Program-made: the position numbers and the translations under genes
From: Lobulomyces angularis
Taxonomy: Eukaryota > Chytridiomycota > Chytridiomycetes > Lobulomycetales > Lobulomycetaceae
Reading direction: 5' to 3'
Assembly (NCBI GenBank): GCA_027604685.1
Contig: JADHYX010000359.1
Span: forward strand, 1 to 17,570
DNA: 17,570 nt
Part shown: positions 1 through 9,813 of the stretch, piece by piece
How positions within the stretch are numbered: position 1 is the first letter of the stretch
Layout of the letters: the number at the start of each line of letters is the position of its first letter
The notes under the pieces: model-generated
Database searches by the model: none
Seen by the model: only the letters and a program-made list of their open reading frames with translations
What the model was told of the DNA's origin: nothing

Positions 1-274
1 AAAATAGAACAAAAAAAGATATTAAAAAATATAAGATAATATAAAAAAAAAAAAATTAAAAAAATAAAAAAAAATTTCAAGTAGAAGTAATTAAAAATAG
101 TTTCTTTTTTTCTTTTATAAAAAAAAAAATTTAAATAAATCAGGTGGGTTGAAAAAAAATATTTTAAACAGCCCAATTTATTTTTATTGTAAAAGTAATC
201 ATTAAAAAATAAATAAAAAAAAAAAATTTTATATAATTATTAAAATTTTTGTTTTTTTTTTCAAAGTGTAATTG
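1..274. other. A/T-rich left flank, 3' of the zinc-finger gene
   Basis: Almost entirely A/T homopolymers. I see no exon or RNA gene. It should contain the 3' UTR of the minus-strand zinc-finger gene. Confidence 0.5.
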
Positions 275-2361
275 TTACAAAACAAAACCGTGAACTCTAA
301 AACGTCGTTCAAGTGGAAGTGATTTAACCCAACTTTCATCCTGCCCAAATTTAAGAAAAAAAAAAAAAAAATCCTTCTCCTCTGCATTATCTTTCTCGTC
401 GTGAGTAAAGCTTAAATAGATCTTTATATGATATCCACTTGAATGAAAATCAAAACGATTTATTAAACTTGATTCTAAGTTTGCAACAGTTTCCAAGTAA
501 AACTTTTTTCTAATTTTTTTTGCCACTTTCGAAATTTGTTGCAATAATGTAATATTTAAACTCACCATCAAATTATGTTTTTTTTTTTGATTTGAAATTA
601 AATTATTGCGTTGTGAATTTTCTTCTGTTTCATCTAACTCTATGAACTCTGCTTGATCATCATTGCTAAATTTTTCAGTAACGTTTTTCCAGAATATTTT
701 CAAAAATTTCTGTAAATTTTTTTTTATTAAATTAAAGGAGTGTTCAGGTATATTTGCTGTTAACATTTCATTGGTTGGTAAAACTGATTTATCAGGTGTT
801 CTCTTAGCATTTACCATAGAAGTTTTTTTTTTTAGTATAGAGTAAAACAGTTCTTGTGACTCAACTAAGATCTTTTTAACAAACTATATAAAGAAAAGAA
901 AAAAAAAAATTGGTAAAACATGAATACATATAAAAAGAGAAACCATGTCATAAATGAGGATATCACCGGCATGATTAAAAATAGACATTAAACCAGTTAA
1001 AGATATCTGAGGGTATTTTCCAAAAATTAAAGCTTCCTGAAGCTCAGATTCTATCATAGGCGGAATTTTACCGCCTTTGAAAGAGACCGTGTTTATAAGT
1101 TCAAAAATATTTGAGGGTAGCGTTAAACCATAATTTTTCAAAACTTCACAATAGCTAATTAAAAAAAAAAAGGAGGTTTAATTTTTTTTATTGCTACTTA
1201 AAAATACCTCTTGAAATAATTAATATTTAAACCAACTTCAGAAAAAGGTATCGCACTAGGAGGTAATATAGGAGTATCATCACAATAATCAGATATCGGG
1301 GGATAATTGTAGGCATCGCTTACATTGGAAAAAAAGTGTTTAGCAGAATGTGACGATTGTTGTGGATGGTCATGCCGTCGTCCAGAATGTGTGGATAGAT
1401 GATGCGGAGTCTGTGAGCTGGCTTGGAAGAAGGCAGGAGGGTATTGTTGAGGGCAATTACAAGGGTTTTTCTGCTGTAAGGAAGGATGAGAATGAGGATG
1501 TTGATTAAAATAATTTTGTTGGTGAGTAAAACGCTGATAATAAGAATGGAATTTTGGAGATGGTATATTACGAGAAGGATTTCCTTGTCCATAAGCATGA
1601 CTGTGGGTGGAAGAAGGTGAACGATTTCTTTTTTCGACATGCGTCGTTTCTGTGTATACAACATTTGTATTATTTGCATGAAATGGAAGAGGATACCAAT
1701 TTTTCTTTAATGTATTCGTTGCAGTATTATTAAAATTTTTCTTTAGAGTTGCCAAATTAACTTTTGAAGGTCGCTTTGGCAGAGATAACTCTTTTTCTTT
1801 TTTTAGTTAAAAAATAGATTACAAAAAAAATGAAACACAAAAAAAATGTATAAGAACCATTATTTAATGTATTAGCATGTTCAGGATAATTTAAATCATG
1901 ACGACGAAAATCTTGACGATTTCTAAATGTTAAACTGCATCCCTAAAAACAAAAAAAAAGAAAATAATAGTCCAAAGGTTTATCTTAAAAACAATTTTTT
2001 ATATAATTTGATACATTGCATTTAATTGGTTTTAAATTGTAATTAAAATGGCTAACAGCGTGCTTTACACAACAAAAAAATCAAAAATAAGTCTAGTAAA
2101 ATATTTTAATGTTTTTTTTTTACCTCAATAAAATGACCTCTATGTTTAGTTTCAATATCGCAAGTAGTACCGGCAAGTGAAGAATACTTAATCCTAATTG
2201 AAAATTAGAAATTATTTTTTTTAAAGCATAAGTTAAAAGCACCATTTGCAAGATTGTTTCCCAACTATAGAGTGAGAGTTCACTAGATGAGTATAACATT
2301 CTTCTTCGTCTTGAAAATCAGAAGCAGTACAATTATCCCAAAAACAAGAAATTGAAGTCAT
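275..2361 (-). CDS. C2H2-type zinc-finger protein with His/Pro/Ser-rich centre and helical C-terminus (product unknown)
   Basis: Six exons join in phase: 2361-2243, 2193-2124, 1942-1858, 1796-1208, 1154-944 and 883-275, giving about 560 residues. The N-terminus has a clear C2H2 finger (C6-X4-C11-X13-H25-X4-H30). Next comes a Cys/His-rich stretch (C38, C51, H57, H60, C65) ending in a second finger-like motif, C65-X12-H78-X6-H85 with the core FRRHDLNYPEH. Residues about 93-285 are rich in His, Pro, Gln, Ser and Asn and probably disordered. The last 270 residues are helical and charged, with no family I recognise. DNA or RNA binding is inferred from the fingers. Two boundaries are weak: the 1207-1155 intron, which removes the stop of the fourth exon's frame, and the GTTTCT donor at 943. 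If the first is wrong, this is two genes. A 16-A run at 356-371 is read as Phe codons and may hide another intron. Confidence 0.55.
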
Positions 2362-2636
2362 GACAAAAAATTGATTTATTTATTTTTTTTTGAAAAAAAT
2401 TTATTATTTAGGTATATTATTACTATTTTGATTTTTTTTTTAACTTTTTTAATGTTATTTTTATTTTTTATATTCTATATGTTTTACTTTTTAATTTTAT
2501 TTTTTTAAAAAAAAAATTTTTTTTTTTTTTTTTCTTGTGAAATTTTGTAAAAAGGTGTGATAATAGTGAAAAAGTGAAAAAAAGAAAAAAGTAAAAAACC
2601 GCAGTGAAGAACAAAATTTTACAGCAGAGGCACAGC
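2362..2636. other. Intergenic region between divergent genes
   Basis: This stretch separates the zinc-finger gene (minus strand, ATG at 2361) from the helicase gene (plus strand). It is mostly A/T homopolymer, including T-tracts near 2508-2533. I see no coding exon or RNA gene. It presumably carries both promoters, but no specific element can be named. Confidence 0.5.
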
Positions 2637-5235
2637 ATGGATAGAACAAAAAAAATGATGTTGGCGTGAAGAATTGAGGGATTTTGGCCTCAGATTTTCA
2701 ACAGGATTTTATAACTTTATGTTACAATTTTTCATTACCAAACTCTAAAAAAAATATTTCGTGAGGATTGGCTCATCCATGGCTCAGGCGCATCCGTGCC
2801 TCTCGCATACTCAAAAAAATCTGCTGAAAAATTAAATTTATAAAACTAAATAATTTTTAATTTCGATAATATTTTTTTTTTTTTTTTTTTTTTTGGGGGG
2901 GTTTTAATTGTGTTTGGGAAAAATTTGTGTTACTACAATCAACTTAAATTAAAAAGGAAATTTGAAAAGTTTGATGAAACCAATAATAGGTAATTCCTTT
3001 TTTTTATTTATTTTTTGACAATGAATGGTTTTTTATAAAAAAAAAAAAAGTGTACATGTAAATAATTTTAATAATTAAAACCAAAAAAAAATAAAATAGT
3101 ACTGGATTGCCTGAATGGTTGAGAAATCCAATTATATATGAATCAAAAAATAATTCCAAAGTGGAAAAAGAAGTCAAAAAAATTAAAAAACAACCTTTTT
3201 TGGAATATAACTTTTCTACTGCAACAGAACAAAATTTAAAAAAAGCAAATTTTGTAAAATTATTTCCTGTGCAGCAAGCTACTTTTTCACTATTAAGTAA
3301 ATCAACACTCGCTAACAAATTTACTTCAGATGTCCTGGTTTCGGCTACGACTGGTTCTGTAAAAAAGATTTTTTTCTAATTTTATTTTGTTATTTTAATT
3401 TTTTTTTAATTTTTTTTTTTAATAGGGAAAAACACTTGCTTATGCAATACCCATTATAGAGACTTTAATAAAGAGAATAGTGCCAAGAATTCGAGCACTA
3501 ATAATTCTGCCTACGAGAGATTTAGCAATTCAAGTAAAGCAATCTTTTGAAAATTTCAAAAAAGGTACAAATTTACAAGTTTATTTGATTACCGGACAAC
3601 AAAATTTTGAAACTGAAAAACATCATCTTAATAGCGTTAAAATCGACATACTTATATCAACACCAGGAAGGCTACTTGATCATATAAAGGAAGGTTGTGT
3701 CAATCTGGAGCATTTAAGGTTTTTAGTTATTGACGAAGCTGATAGATTATTGAATCAAAAATACAACGATTGGTTAGAAAATCTTTTCAATTACATAAAC
3801 TTAAAAAACAATGATAACCTTACCTCTACTGAAAAATTTAATAAAAATATTAATTTTGATGTGGATGAATTTGGATTACCCATTTCAAAAGTTAAAACTT
3901 TTAGATATAACGGCTTCAACGATTTAGAAAAATTTGATACTGGCATTATCAGTCACTATACTCCTTTACAAAAATTACTTTTTTCTGCAACGTAATAAAA
4001 TAAAAAAAATTTTTTTTTTTTTTTTAATTTTTTATTTGCATAAATTTAGTTTAACGAGGGATCCATCTAAATTAGCAAAACTAAATTTAAATAATCCAAA
4101 GTATATTCAAATAATTAACGATGATAATGATAAGGATTCCAATATCATTTTTCAAACACCAGAAAATTTAACTGAAAAGATAGTGGTTATAAAGGACAAT
4201 GCGAAAAAACCTTTGATACTTTTACATTTATTGATTGATTTAAAATTAACTGGCGTTTTGGTATTTGCTAAAAGTATCGAAGCAGCACATAGATTAGCTG
4301 CTCTTATCAACATTTTTAATAAAATGTTGACGGAAAAAGGTGATGACCTAACAAGTTCTTCTGAAGCATCATCTTTTAACGAATCAGATTCTTCAAGCAG
4401 TTCAGATTCTTTGAGTGATGCGGATACCTCAGATGATTCCGGCTCAAATTTCAAAAATAAAAAATTAACAAAAAAAAAAGAAACCACAAATTCAACTTCA
4501 ATAAAAAAAAAAATTGATTCAGAAAAATTTTTATTCGTTGCGAAAGCATTTTCTTCAACTCTAAAAGCTTCAAAAAAAAAAAAATTATTAAAACACTTCA
4601 AAAATAAAAAAATAAACTGTTTAATCTGTTCCGATGTCATGTCAAGAGGAATGGACTTGGGGTCCTGTGTATCAACAGTAATCAATTATGATATTCCTTC
4701 CTCCACTCAAGGTTATGTGCATAGGTAAAAAAAAAAAAAAATTTAAGAAAAAATTGAAAAACTTCTTTTTTTTTTTTAAAGAATTGGAAGAACGGCTAGA
4801 GCAGAGAGGGAAGGTTTGGCCCTTTCCATATTAGAATTTAGTCAAGTAAAGTGGTTTAAAAAAGAAATTTTAAGTAAGGTCAACAGAGGAAACAAAGATT
4901 TGCACAACCAACTCAAAATTGACGAAAAATCTATCGTTGAAAAGTATCTGGAAACCTTTTTAAAAAGTTTAAAAATAGTTGGTGAAATGGTTAAAGGAGA
5001 AGGCACCACAAAACCCTCTGAGCAAAACTATAAAAATTCGGTAAAAAACTTTATCGAAGATGTCATTAGTGATGTTGAAAAATCGGATGATGACGACGAG
5101 TCTCTTTCCCAATCTACAACAAAGTCAACCTCTGGTTCAAAAAAATTTGGAAATTACAAAAATTTGTATGATATCCCTACTAAATCTCAATTTAATCCAG
5201 TTGAAAGTATTTTAAAAATTTTATTTGTAGATTAA
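2637..5235 (+). CDS. DBP6: DEAD-box ATP-dependent RNA helicase, DBP6/DDX51 family
   Basis: This is a nucleolar helicase which, by family knowledge, acts in early 60S ribosomal subunit assembly. Certain exons are 3100-3358, 3426-3991, 4050-4724 and 4782-5235. All helicase motifs are present: FPVQQAT (Q region), SATTGSGKT (I, split by intron 3359-3425), PTRDLA (Ia), TPGRL (Ib), DEAD (II), SAT (III, split by intron 3992-4049), VFAKS (IV), SRGMDL (V) and HRIGRTARA (VI, split by intron 4725-4781). The LPEWL start of the core, the spacing and the PLQKLLFSATLT region match DDX51/Dbp6. A Ser/Asp-rich then Lys-rich insertion lies between motifs IV and V, encoded near 4350-4520. About 130 residues follow motif VI. 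The 5' end is unsettled: 2957-2989 splices in phase to 3100, and ATG 2637 with a GTGAAG donor at 2666 is a possible first exon, giving about 671 residues. Confidence 0.9.
2762..2815. other. GC-rich island with hairpins and an imperfect 16-bp tandem repeat
   Basis: In DNA that is otherwise almost all A/T, about 54 bases are GC-rich. Two 16-bp units beginning GGCTCATCC and GGCGCATCC match at 13 of 16 positions with one base between them. The second can fold as AGGCGC-ATCC-GTGCCT, a 6-bp stem with one G-T pair. The flanks TGAG and CTCA could close an outer stem. It lies upstream of the helicase core, within the proposed first intron. It could be a structured RNA, but I match it to no known family. 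Confidence 0.35.
2872..2901 (+). repeat. T23-G7 homopolymer pair
   Basis: A run of about 23 T is followed directly by 7 G. Runs of G this long are rare in the window. It lies upstream of the helicase coding exons. Its length in the assembly may be unreliable. Confidence 0.8.
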
Positions 5236-5316
5236 AAAATTAAAAATTAATAATAAAATTAATAATAAAAAAGAATAAAAAAAAATTCAAAACTATTTCT
5301 TTTAATACATATTAAA

Positions 5317-5331
5317 CCCCCCTCCCCCCCC
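5317..5331. repeat. C6-T-C8 tract between convergent genes
   Basis: Six C, one T and eight C lie in the 98-bp gap between the helicase stop (5235) and the stop of the first LRR gene (5336-5334). Read on the minus strand it is a G-rich tract just after the LRR stop, so it would fall in that transcript's 3' UTR. Confidence 0.8.
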
Positions 5332-5333
5332 TG

Positions 5334-7053
5334 TTAATTCTTATTTTCGGCAGCTTCAAGTAAACTTATAGCAATTTGACCAGTTTTACCTGTTCTTAAA
5401 TTTTTCCCAGTTGCCCACCTTAATTTTATTTTTATTTATTTTTTATTTTTTTATTTTTTACCCATCTGTAAAAAAAGAAGATATGAAAACAGGATCTCCA
5501 ACCTTAACCGCAAGTTCATCATCTAGCGCGGGACTATACTCACTGATAGCGACCCAACCTGAATTCAAAGAAAATGTGGTGTCAAAACTTGGTGAGGGAG
5601 AAAATCTTTTTTTGGCTGTGTTAATTTTATCAAGTGTGGTATTTGAAAGGGGAAGTGCATCTGCATTTTTCAGATCTCCATTTTCTAAATGTGTACTTTT
5701 TTTTTTTTTCTTTAATACTGCAAAGTATGCAATTAATCCTGCAATTAAAAGTAACAGTAAACCAATACCAATATATATGTATAGCATAGGACCGCTAGTC
5801 GTACATACTAAATAAAAAATTAGTTTAGAAAATGTGGGTGATGATTAATTTATTTATTTTTTAAAAAAATTTGACAACCATTCGCATCGTTATCAGAATA
5901 TTGGCAAAACTGGCTCTTTTTTGTTCCCAAATCCAAACAAGTATCACCCAAATTTAACAGCTGGCAGCAATACCCATTTTCTTGAGCAGTGGCTTGGCAA
6001 GTGGAAGACAAGCTAGGCAAACTTTCAAAGTTAGGTATTGCTCCTGAGAACCTGTTGTTGGATAAAAATATCGATACTAGTTTAGGTAGAGTGGAGAATT
6101 TGTTAGAAATTGTTCCTGAGAGCAAATTATTTTGTAACCATCTATAAAGTAACAAAAAAAAATATTTATTTAAATTGTTAAAAAAAATCTGTATATTTGA
6201 ATATATATATTTGATAAAAAAAAAGTTAATTCTTTTTTTTTTTTTTACATTTGGATTAAATTATTTATTGAGCCTAAAAAGAAAAATAAAATAATAAAAA
6301 ACCATTGAGTAATAAAAAAAAATTAAGAATAATTATACCAATGCCGAAAGGAATCTCACCAGTGAGAAAATTATTATTTAAAATGAGGTATTCTAAATTA
6401 GAAAGAGATCCAAGTTGACTTGGAATAGGCCCTAAAAAAAAAAAAAAAGAAAAATTTAATAGTATTTTTTTAACTTTGTTACCAGTTAGCTGATTGTTAC
6501 TTAATTTTAATATTTTCAATTCACTTAATCTACCTAGTTCACTAGGAATGCTTCCAGATATATCATTGTTGTTTAAAATTCTAATTTTGTTGCAAATTAT
6601 AATTTTTTTATGAAGTATATAGTTTTTAAATTTTTTTATATTTTTTACAATTTTTGTAATTTTGGATTATTAAATCCAAAACGGGAAGGTATTGAACCAA
6701 ACAAGCCTTAAACATAAAAAATAAAAATGGAATAAAAAAAAATTTAGAAGAATTAATTTATTACCAACGTTTTGTAAATTTATGATGTTAAGTTTTGGCA
6801 TTGTATTAAAATCCGGAACAGTTGCATTTAGCATAATATTTTTTATTATTACTTGCTCAATTTCAGGCTGGTTTCCAGGATTACAAACAATGTGCAGAGC
6901 TCGCGAAAGAAAATTTGGAGTACTTAAAGGAGGGCTTACTTCTGTGCAGCAGTCTGCATAGTCTGTTGAATTTGGATAATTTACTCCTAAAAAATCGCGT
7001 AAATTGCTACATCCTGATACTGCTACATTAGTTAAATTAAAAATTTCGCTCAT
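5334..7053 (-). CDS. LRR - transmembrane - SH3 receptor-like protein (paralog A)
   Basis: Eight exons join in phase: 7053-6765, 6706-6649, 6580-6483, 6431-6339, 6273-6249, 6141-5879, 5807-5462 and 5418-5334. They encode about 418 residues. In order: a Cys-containing cap (GCSNLRDFLG, DCC); about six plant-type leucine-rich repeats (LSNNQLTGPIPSQLG style), residues about 85-235; a Cys-rich segment (NGYCCQLLNLGDTC); one membrane helix at about 283-308 followed by KKKKK; a linker; and a C-terminal SH3 domain at about 358-412 (EYSPALDDELAVKVGD, then DGWATGKNLRTG). The layout implies an outside LRR sensor and a cytoplasmic SH3 adaptor. The ligand is unknown. ATG 7053 gives no signal peptide, so an upstream exon may be missing. 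Exons 2-6 have the same lengths as in paralog B. Donor 5878 is an unusual GTTGTC. Confidence 0.88.
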
Positions 7054-7581
7054 TATATAAAATTTTATCTTTATATATATATATGTAATATATTTTTTAG
7101 CAAGTAAAACGAAAACTACTTCCTTTAGATATCTTTTCTAATTTAAAAAACTTTTTTAAATAAATTTATAATATCTTAATACTTACGGAAGAATATCTGT
7201 TTATAAAAGAAAAAAAAAATGATATTTTTTTGTACAGATCAAGAAAATGATATTTTTAGATCAAGAGGTCTACTGCAAAAAAAAAAAAAAGGAACAACAA
7301 ATCATCACGCTAATATTTAATTCAAAATTTTAAAATCGAAAAAATTAAATCAACCTTTTTTTTATTTTTTTAATCTTGGTAATTAAAAGAAAATCCTAAA
7401 AAATACATAATCATAATTTAATAATATTTTTAAGAAAACTATATCCAATTTGTATTTTATGCATTTGTGTGCCTTTTTTAAAAAAAAAAAAAAAATAACA
7501 CAACCAAAACTACTGTTGCATTAAGTATCTATTCATCTAGAGTATTTTAAACAGACAAGAAATTAAAATTTTAATTTATTT
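7054..7581. other. Intergenic region between the two LRR genes
   Basis: This is 528 bp of A/T-rich DNA holding the 5' flank of paralog A and the 3' flank of paralog B. I looked for a signal-peptide exon for paralog A on the minus strand and found none I can support, although a good GTAAGTATT donor-like site lies near 7187. An imperfect direct repeat lies at 7218-7265. Confidence 0.5.
7218..7265 (+). repeat. Imperfect tandem direct repeat
   Basis: Two copies of AATGATATTTTT...AGATCAAG occur at 7218-7243 and 7246-7265. The first has six extra bases (TTGTAC). No coding role is visible. Confidence 0.55.
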
Positions 7582-9725
7582 TCAACTGTCTGATGCTGCC
7601 TCTAGCAATGTCATAGCTATCTGTCCTGATAGACCAGTCCTTAAATTTTTTCCTGTTGCCCAACTAAATATTTAATATTTTAAATTATTGTTATTTTAAT
7701 TTTTATTAATTTATTTTTTCTTTTAAATACCCATCCGTATAAAAAGAAGAAATAAAAACTGGGTCACCAACTTTTACTTCCAACTCATCTTCCAACACTG
7801 GAGTGTAGTCATCAATAGCAATCCAACCAGAATTTAAAGAAAAAGCATTATCAGTTGTAGGTTGAAAAAAACTTTCTCTGACATCCTGAATTCTTCTAGT
7901 TAATGTATTTGTACTTCTCCTTTTATTTTTAACAGAATCTTTTTTTTTTAACTTTCGTTTTTTTAAAAATATTATTAAAAATATTATTATTCCAGTCATT
8001 AGAAAAAAAAGTGCAATTCCGATATATACATATATCATTGGACCACTTGTGGTGCAAACTAGAAAAAAAAAAAAAATTTTGTTAAAAATGCATGCATTAG
8101 GATCACAACTTTGTAAATAAAAAAAAAAAAAAAATTAAAAAATATATAGTTTACCATTAGAATTTAATTCAGAGTATAAACAATAATCACTTTTTTTAGT
8201 TCCCAAATTCATGCAGGTACTTCCCAAATTTTCAAGTTTACAGCAATAACCATCTTCTTGTGCTGTAACTTGACAAGACTTTGATAAACTTTGTAACTTT
8301 GAAAAATCAGGCACTGCTCCAGAAAATTTGTTATTGGATAAAAAAACGGAAACCAAACTAGGTAAGGTGGAAAAAGATTCAGGAATTGTTCCACTTAGTT
8401 GATTATCTTGTAACCATCTATATAATAAAATAAAAACGTTTAATTAGTTTAAGCGAGAAAATTTTTTGTAATGTTGTCTTTAAATTTTACAATTGAACTT
8501 GGTTTTAAATTAATCCTGCCAAAAAAAAAAAAAAAAAAAAAAATATATACATATACTTATTAGTAATAATCAAACAAAAATGATACCGATGGAACTTGGT
8601 ATTGCACCAGTAAATTGGTTATTATTTAATATGAGATACTGTAAGTTATTGAGAGAACCAATTTGACTTGGAATTTCACCTATTAAAACAGTATTTAGTA
8701 CAACTAAAGTAGATTGGTATCTTTTTGCCTGATAGCTGGTTATTGCATAATTTAAGCAAAGTTAAGGAATTTAGTCTTCCAAGTTCACTAGGAATTGGTC
8801 CATTTAACTTATTATCATTCAAAATGCTAAGAAAACAAAAAAAGAAAAAAAAAAATTTTAAAAAATAATTTGTTGCAGGTAAAATAACATTTTCTGTAAA
8901 TCAAGGTTATTGTATAAGAAAGTAGAAGGAATTAATCCATTTAAACCTAATTAATAAAAAAAATAACAGTTTGTTGAAATGCTTTAACCACCAAAATAAA
9001 TAAAAAAAAAAATGTTTTTTAAATACCAAGATTCTGTAGATTGATAACTTTTAATTTTGAGATAGTATTTAAATCTGGAAGAGCTGTGTTAAGAGGAATA
9101 TTTTTAACAATTAACTTTTGAATAGAAGAAGGTGTTTTTTCGTCACAAACAATGTGAATGGAAGGAGAGCTATTATCTGGAGTGACAGGTGGATCACTGA
9201 TATCAGTACAACAATCATGATGTAAAAAGCTTTTAGGAAAATGAGAACCTAAAAAACCTCGCAACTCAGCACATCCTTGAACAATATGTTTAAAAGAAGA
9301 GGTGACAGCTAAGGTAGGTTGTGCCAAAGAAGGTAGAGTTGAAGTACTTTGAGCTGATAAATCAATGGTTTGATTAACTGCCTCAACAGTTGGTAGTTCA
9401 GAGGAATCAAAAGGAAATGAATCCATTTGAAATTTGAATAAAAAAAAAAGTAAAAAAAGAGGTTTTGATGTCAAATAAACAAAAAATTGTATTCCTAGTC
9501 GTTACACACTTGAAAAAACAATGTAATTCTTTAACAAGTATATAATCTAAGATAATCTTACTGATAAATATTGACTCGAAATAAATCTAAAATGTTATAA
9601 AACAATCATACAATTTTTTTGTTTTCTTTTATGATTTCAGATATATTTGATTACACAGTTAAAAAATTAATGTTTTAATGCTAAATTTTATAACATATTT
9701 TACCAAGAATATATAATAACAACAT
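7582..9725 (-). CDS. LRR - transmembrane - SH3 receptor-like protein (paralog B), with an in-frame stop
   Basis: This is a tandem copy of the neighbouring LRR gene. Exons: 9494-9027, 8946-8889, 8826-8729, 8679-8587, 8515-8491, 8417-8155, 8058-7731 and 7663-7582. A proposed first exon at 9725-9704 (MLLLYILG, donor GTAAAA) joins in phase and completes a hydrophobic signal-like start. Without it, the first in-frame ATG is 9426. Domains match paralog A: Cys cap (GCAELRGFLG, DCC), LRRs (LNDNKLNGPIPSELG), Cys-rich segment, TM helix (IYVYIGIALFFLMTG), then SH3 (DYTPVLEDELEVKVGD, DGWATGKNLRTG). The 25-nt exon reads G-L-I-stop-N-Q-V-Q-L, where paralog A reads G-S-I-N-N-L-I-Q-I. Intron 8728-8680 starts with GC. 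Everything else is open, so this is either a recent pseudogene, an allele, or a gene using the AG inside the exon. Confidence 0.8.
8491..8515 (-). other. 25-nt microexon with in-frame TAA (paralog B)
   Basis: It is flanked by an acceptor ending GGCAG and a GTAAAA donor, and has exactly the length and phase of exon 6273-6249 in paralog A. The fourth codon read is TAA. An internal AG (ACCAAG) would leave a 7-nt exon that skips the stop and keeps the frame, but it drops six residues of one repeat. Confidence 0.75.
8680..8728 (-). other. GC-AG intron (paralog B)
   Basis: This 49-nt intron begins GCAAAAAG and ends TTTTAATAG. TACTAAA, a good branch site, lies inside it. Removing it restores the frame (LSG|EIPSQIG) exactly where paralog A has a GT-AG intron (6482-6432). 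Confidence 0.75.
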
Positions 9726-9813
9726 CTTTTCTATTTGACCTTTATTTAATTTTTTTAAGTTTTGATTTTTTTTTTTTTTATGTTTTTCATTTTTTTTGAT
9801 TGATATAGCAAAC

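Noticed and set aside
1320..1679. Second minus-strand frame inside the His/Pro-rich exon
   Set aside because: Overlaps the zinc-finger gene in another frame and has no splice links to flanking exons.
2637..2820. Possible U3 or other box C/D snoRNA
   Set aside because: A box C-like ATGATGT, a GGCGTGAAG string and a CTGA occur, but there is no box A, terminal stem or correct order, so no snoRNA call is made.
4152..4685. Minus-strand frame of 177 codons opposite the helicase
   Set aside because: It is the antisense of helicase exon 4050-4724, which carries motifs IV to VI; the reverse reading has no recognisable domain.
5411..5815. Plus-strand frame opposite the TM/SH3 exon
   Set aside because: Antisense of the TM and SH3 exon of LRR paralog A; its hydrophobic look comes from T-runs.
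8491..8515. UAA read as an amino acid (altered genetic code)
   Set aside because: TAA ends the helicase, uL23, uL22m, LRR paralog A and BAR-like genes at the expected C-termini, so it acts as a stop here.
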